Shown in pieces: positions 43,131-45,968 of a stretch of DNA of 45,968 bases. The notes under the pieces are model-generated. The model ran no database searches. It was not told the origin of the DNA and saw only the letters and a list, made by a program, of their open reading frames with translations. The position numbers were made by a program, and so were the translations under genes. Within the stretch, counting starts at the first letter, position 1. Each line of letters opens with the position of its first letter. Source of the stretch: Magnetovibrio sp. (lineage in GTDB: Bacteria; Pseudomonadota; Alphaproteobacteria; Rhodospirillales; Magnetovibrionaceae); assembly GCA_028281525.1 (NCBI GenBank), contig JANQJR010000027.1:1-45968 (forward strand), written 5' to 3'.

Positions 43131-43586
43131 TTATTCGATAATTAACAAGGGTTCGCCGAATTCCACCGGGGAGCCGCTTTCCACCAGGATTTTCGAAACC
43201 GTTCCGCTTTTGGGCGCTTTGATCTGATTGAACACCTTCATGGCTTCGACCAGCATCACCACCTGTCCTTCGGACACGCTGTCGCCGACATTGACGAACG
43301 CGGCTGCGCCCGGTTCGGCTGCGGTGTAGGCGACGCCGACCATGGGGCTGGTCACCACGCCGGGGTGATCCGCGTCGCCTGAGCCGCTATCCGTCGCCGG
43401 GGAGGCGCCTGTGCTGGCGGCGGGCGCGGGAGCCGCGGCTGGAACGGCGGCGACAGTCGTGCCACCACGCGCGACGCGTACGGTGAAGTCATCCTGGCCG
43501 ATCTCAATCTCGGTCAGGCCGGTGTCGTCCATCAGCTCCGCCAGTTTGCGGATCAGCTCGTCATCGACGTCGATTTTTTTGCTCAT
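43131..43586 (-). CDS. accB: Biotin carboxyl carrier protein of acetyl-CoA carboxylase
   Basis: A 151-aa carrier. N-terminal helices (1-40) precede a Pro/Ala-rich linker (about 45-72) and the biotinyl domain (75-151). The biotin-accepting Lys117 lies in VEAMKVFNQIKA; most proteins have MKM or MKV here. The domain ends VEFGEPLLIIE. It follows aroQ by 12 bases on the minus strand and precedes accC. Confidence 0.97.
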   Translation of the reverse strand: MSKKIDVDDELIRKLAELMDDTGLTEIEIGQDDFTVRVARGGTTVAAVPAAAPAPAASTGASPATDSGSGDADHPGVVTSPMVGVAYTAAEPGAAAFVNVGDSVSEGQVVMLVEAMKVFNQIKAPKSGTVSKILVESGSPVEFGEPLLIIE

Positions 43587-43598
43587 GAGCTATTCTTC

Positions 43599-44042
43599 TC
43601 ACTTCTCGTTCAGCAAACGCTGGGCGGATTCCAGCGCCATTTCATAACCGAATCCGCCGAACCCGCAGATCATGCCGGTCGCGGCCTTGGACACATAGGA
43701 GTGGTGGCGGAATTCTTCGCGTTGGTGGATGTTGGACAGATGGACTTCGATGACCGGCAGTCCGACGGCTTTGAGCGCGTCCAACAACGCCACCGACGTG
43801 TGGGTGTAGGCGCCGGCATTGACGATCAAAAGATCAAAGGTTTCGCGGGCCTGCTGCACCCAGTCGACCAGTTCGCCTTCGGTGTTGGTTTGGCGGAATT
43901 CGAGGTCCAGCCCCAGGTCAACGGCACGCGCGCGGCATTTGGCTTCGATGTCCGTCAGCGTTTCGGCGCCGTAGACATCGGGTTCGCGCGTTCCCAAAAG
44001 ATTGAGGTTCGGCCCATTGAGAATCAGCACCTTGCCTGACAT
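43599..44042 (-). CDS. aroQ: Type II 3-dehydroquinate dehydratase
   Basis: A 147-aa enzyme converting 3-dehydroquinate to dehydroshikimate in aromatic amino acid synthesis. [20 protein letters not shown] (with the catalytic Tyr), [31 protein letters not shown] and [16 protein letters not shown] (with the catalytic His) are intact, as in dodecameric type II enzymes. ATG 44042 is preferred; GTG 44045 is adjacent. It starts the aroQ-accB-accC block. Confidence 0.95.
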   Translation of the reverse strand: MSGKVLILNGPNLNLLGTREPDVYGAETLTDIEAKCRARAVDLGLDLEFRQTNTEGELVDWVQQARETFDLLIVNAGAYTHTSVALLDALKAVGLPVIEVHLSNIHQREEFRHHSYVSKAATGMICGFGGFGYEMALESAQRLLNEK

Positions 44043-44228
44043 CACTCTGATTATCCCCCGGCCAAAACGGCCTGAATACCGCTTAGCGGTTTATTGAATG
44101 CATGCGCGGTTATAGCATGCGCATTCCCCAAAGGAACAGACTTGTGGAATGGGGACTTTGGCATATGTTACAACCCACAAGCATTAAGACCAGCTAAAAG
44201 CGGCAAAGTTTAAGGAAAGGCATAGGGT

Positions 44229-45251
44229 ATGCGTCTCACCATCAACGGCGAATCCCAGGAATTCGAAGCTCCTCTCACCGTTCAGGAGCTGTTGGGGCGA
44301 ATCGGCCTCGACCCCGCCAAGGTCGCGGTGGAGCGCAATCTGGAGATCGTGCCCAAGTCCACCTACGACCAAGCGGCCCTGGACGAAGACGATAAGCTGG
44401 AAATCGTGCATTTCATCGGTGGCGGTTCCCCAGGCATGGATGGTGGGGCGGCCAACGACGACTGCGGCGATGGCGGCAAAGAGAGTGACTGCTTCGAGGT
44501 CGCGGGCGAACAGTACTGGTCGCGCCTGTTGGTCGGTACCGGCAAATACAAGGATTTCGAGGAAACCAAGAAGGCCATCGAAGCATCCGGTGCGGAAATC
44601 GTCACGGTGGCGGTGCGACGCGTCAACGTCTCCAATCCCAAGGAGCCGATGCTGACCGACTACGTCGATCCCAATACCTACACCTACCTTCCCAACACGG
44701 CGGGGTGTTTCAGCGCGGACGAGGCCGTGCGTACCCTACGTTTGGCGCGCGAAGCGGGCGGTTGGGATTTGGTGAAGCTTGAGGTTCTGGGCGATCAAAA
44801 GACGCTCTATCCCAACATGCCGGAAACGGTGAAGGCCGCCGAAACCTTGATCGATGAAGGTTTCAAGGTGATGGTGTACTGCGCCGACGACCCGATCCAG
44901 GCGAAAATTCTGGAGGAAATGGGGTGCGTCGCGATCATGCCCCTGGCTGCGCCCATCGGGTCGGGCTTGGGGATTCAGAACCCGGTTGGGATTCGTCTGA
45001 TCATCGAACAGGCCGGTGTACCGGTTCTGGTGGACGCAGGGGTCGGCACGGCATCGGATGCGGCGGTGGCGATGGAATTGGGGTGTGACGGCGTGTTGAT
45101 GAACACCGCGATCGCCGAGGCCAAGGACCCGATCAAAATGGCGCGCGCCATGAAAATGGCGGTGGAGGCGGGACGCCTGGCCTACTTGGCCGGGCGCATG
45201 CCGAAAAAGATGTATGCGGACCCCTCGTCGCCGCTCGCGGGTTTGATCTAG
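44229..45251 (+). CDS. thiSG: ThiS-ThiG fusion: sulfur carrier and thiazole synthase
   Basis: A 340-aa fusion. ThiS (1-66) ends with the Gly-Gly site seen as HFIGGG (61-66). A linker (67-92, Gly/Asp-rich, with two Cys: C79 and C88) leads to ThiG (about 93-340), which builds the thiazole ring from DXP, dehydroglycine and the ThiS thiocarboxylate. The Schiff-base Lys is K183 in [44 protein letters not shown] and [15 protein letters not shown] follow. ThiS normally needs a free C-terminal Gly, so how an internal Gly-Gly works is unclear; fusions of this type are known in databases. The start ATG 44229 has AAGGAAAGG ahead. No TPP riboswitch core is visible upstream. Confidence 0.93.
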   Translation: MRLTINGESQEFEAPLTVQELLGRIGLDPAKVAVERNLEIVPKSTYDQAALDEDDKLEIVHFIGGGSPGMDGGAANDDCGDGGKESDCFEVAGEQYWSRLLVGTGKYKDFEETKKAIEASGAEIVTVAVRRVNVSNPKEPMLTDYVDPNTYTYLPNTAGCFSADEAVRTLRLAREAGGWDLVKLEVLGDQKTLYPNMPETVKAAETLIDEGFKVMVYCADDPIQAKILEEMGCVAIMPLAAPIGSGLGIQNPVGIRLIIEQAGVPVLVDAGVGTASDAAVAMELGCDGVLMNTAIAEAKDPIKMARAMKMAVEAGRLAYLAGRMPKKMYADPSSPLAGLI

Positions 45252-45326
45252 GGCGGCTTGCACTTCTAACGTAAATCGACAATCATCCTTTCCGCACCTA
45301 ATGGTTGATGGCGGAAGGGGATTGCA

Positions 45327-45968
45327 ATGGAAGGGCGGCAGCGCGTGCGCAATTGGCGGTCCCTGCAACTGTTCGCGGGGTGTGCCTTCGTTCCCGCCGC
45401 CATCTTTTTCCTTTCAAAGGTGCTGCTTGCGGGCATTCAAGACTGCAACATTCCTTTTGCCAGTTTGCCGACGCGAGAAACCGTGGATCTGGCCCTGGGG
45501 GCGGCAGGGCGATTTGTTTGGTTTGCAGCGGTGCTGGTGACGTTCAGCGTTGGCGTTTACGCCATGTTTCTTTTCATCGCCCGTATCCGGCTCAGGCCCC
45601 GGGCGCAATGGATCGAAGCGGGGGTGCTGTTCCTCTTGGTGTTTACGCCTGTCGTTTTGGTGCTGAACGTTTTTGGATTTCCAAAAAACTATGAATGTAT
45701 CGGCGAGCAGTTGTTCATCAATTCGCTACTTGATATCCCCCTCGCCGAATGGCTCGACTTTTTACCCAGTCTGCTTGCACTCGTCGATGGTGTGGAAGGC
45801 GTGGTTGCCGCCGCGGCCGGTCTTATCGTTCTCGGTGCGGCGGCGATTGTTCACCATGAGGTGGATGAACGTGACAGCATCGGCAAGCTGCATGAAAAGT
45901 TCGAAACGTTGCGGTCCTATCTGTACCTGGGCGCTTTGTTGATGGTGACCGGCTTGATGGCCCTGCGC
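45327..45968 (+). CDS. Multi-span membrane protein, truncated by window end
   Basis: The frame is open from ATG 45327 (GGAAGGGG at 45313-45320) to the last base, 214 codons. At least five hydrophobic segments can be seen, near residues 14-36, 65-90, 103-122, 147-178 (with an aromatic break) and 199-214. Short charged loops include HHEVDERDSIGKLHEKFETL between the last two segments. I do not recognise a family. It might be a small channel-like or electron transport accessory protein. The short overlapping frames in this region are shadows of this one. Confidence 0.7.
   Translation, partial: MEGRQRVRNWRSLQLFAGCAFVPAAIFFLSKVLLAGIQDCNIPFASLPTRETVDLALGAAGRFVWFAAVLVTFSVGVYAMFLFIARIRLRPRAQWIEAGVLFLLVFTPVVLVLNVFGFPKNYECIGEQLFINSLLDIPLAEWLDFLPSLLALVDGVEGVVAAAAGLIVLGAAAIVHHEVDERDSIGKLHEKFETLRSYLYLGALLMVTGLMALR

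Noticed and set aside
44046-44228. A possible TPP riboswitch before thiSG
   Set aside because: The conserved thi-box blocks (CUGAGA and ACCUGAUC types) are not present, although small stems exist.

Overview
The window is a GC-rich stretch of chromosome from an alphaproteobacterium. The best guess is Rhodospirillales, near Magnetospirillum, Magnetovibrio or Thalassospira. The reasons are a MipZ-type ATPase, an NDUFA12 homologue, a ClpS-ClpA pair, a phasin with a PhaR-type operator, a B12-dependent ribonucleotide reductase, a ThiS-ThiG fusion, and the last 40 residues of a CULT (cereblon-like) domain protein, a family known from Magnetospirillum. No rRNA, tRNA, CRISPR array, prophage or intact insertion sequence was found. 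Almost everything is chromosomal housekeeping, with short interspersed repeats between genes.

Layout. 1-3.8 kb: CULT fragment, a small hypothetical protein, a GH114-like secreted protein divergent from a DUF3179 protein, and mipZ. 3.9-6.0 kb: a LysE-type exporter, then a tightly coupled VWA protein and membrane J-domain protein. 6.0-11.3 kb: a nucleotide-sugar block (MraY/WecA-like transferase, GalU, UDP-glucose dehydrogenase, phosphomannomutase) and a gamma-glutamylcyclotransferase-like protein. 11.3-13.6 kb: a D,D-carboxypeptidase and a phasin whose promoter carries a palindrome. 13.6-19.4 kb: a sensor with no output domain, clpS-clpA, and a 57-residue protein behind what looks like a complete sigma-54 control region. 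19.4-28.1 kb: RidA, an acyltransferase, a lone response regulator, PpnP, a lipoprotein, a CDGSH-glutamate synthase fusion, and envelope proteins. 28.4-32.4 kb: nrdJ with two NrdR boxes. 32.8-37.3 kb: a hydrolase, NDUFA12, two MlaD-like proteins, a methyltransferase, DUF2155 and aat. 37.4-41.6 kb: a small membrane protein, a 36-residue membrane peptide, an AraC regulator, a lipoprotein remnant and a chemoreceptor. 41.6-46 kb: accC, accB and aroQ on the minus strand, thiSG, and a membrane protein cut by the window end.

How the genes work together. The 6-10.9 kb genes turn glucose-1-P and mannose-6-P into UDP-glucose, UDP-glucuronate and mannose-1-P, and start a lipid-linked glycan, so they probably supply exopolysaccharide or LPS. 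The NDUFA12, DUF2155, aat, accCB and aroQ genes look like a conserved alphaproteobacterial neighbourhood interrupted here by about 4.3 kb of sensory genes.

The most interesting signals are regulatory. They are the sigma-54/IHF/palindrome arrangement at 19.04-19.14 kb, the palindrome filling the phasin promoter spacer, a stem that covers the accC ribosome binding site, and a degenerate repeat of about 100 bp bounded by TAGGGTC-type ends. All calls come from reading the sequence. No database search was run.
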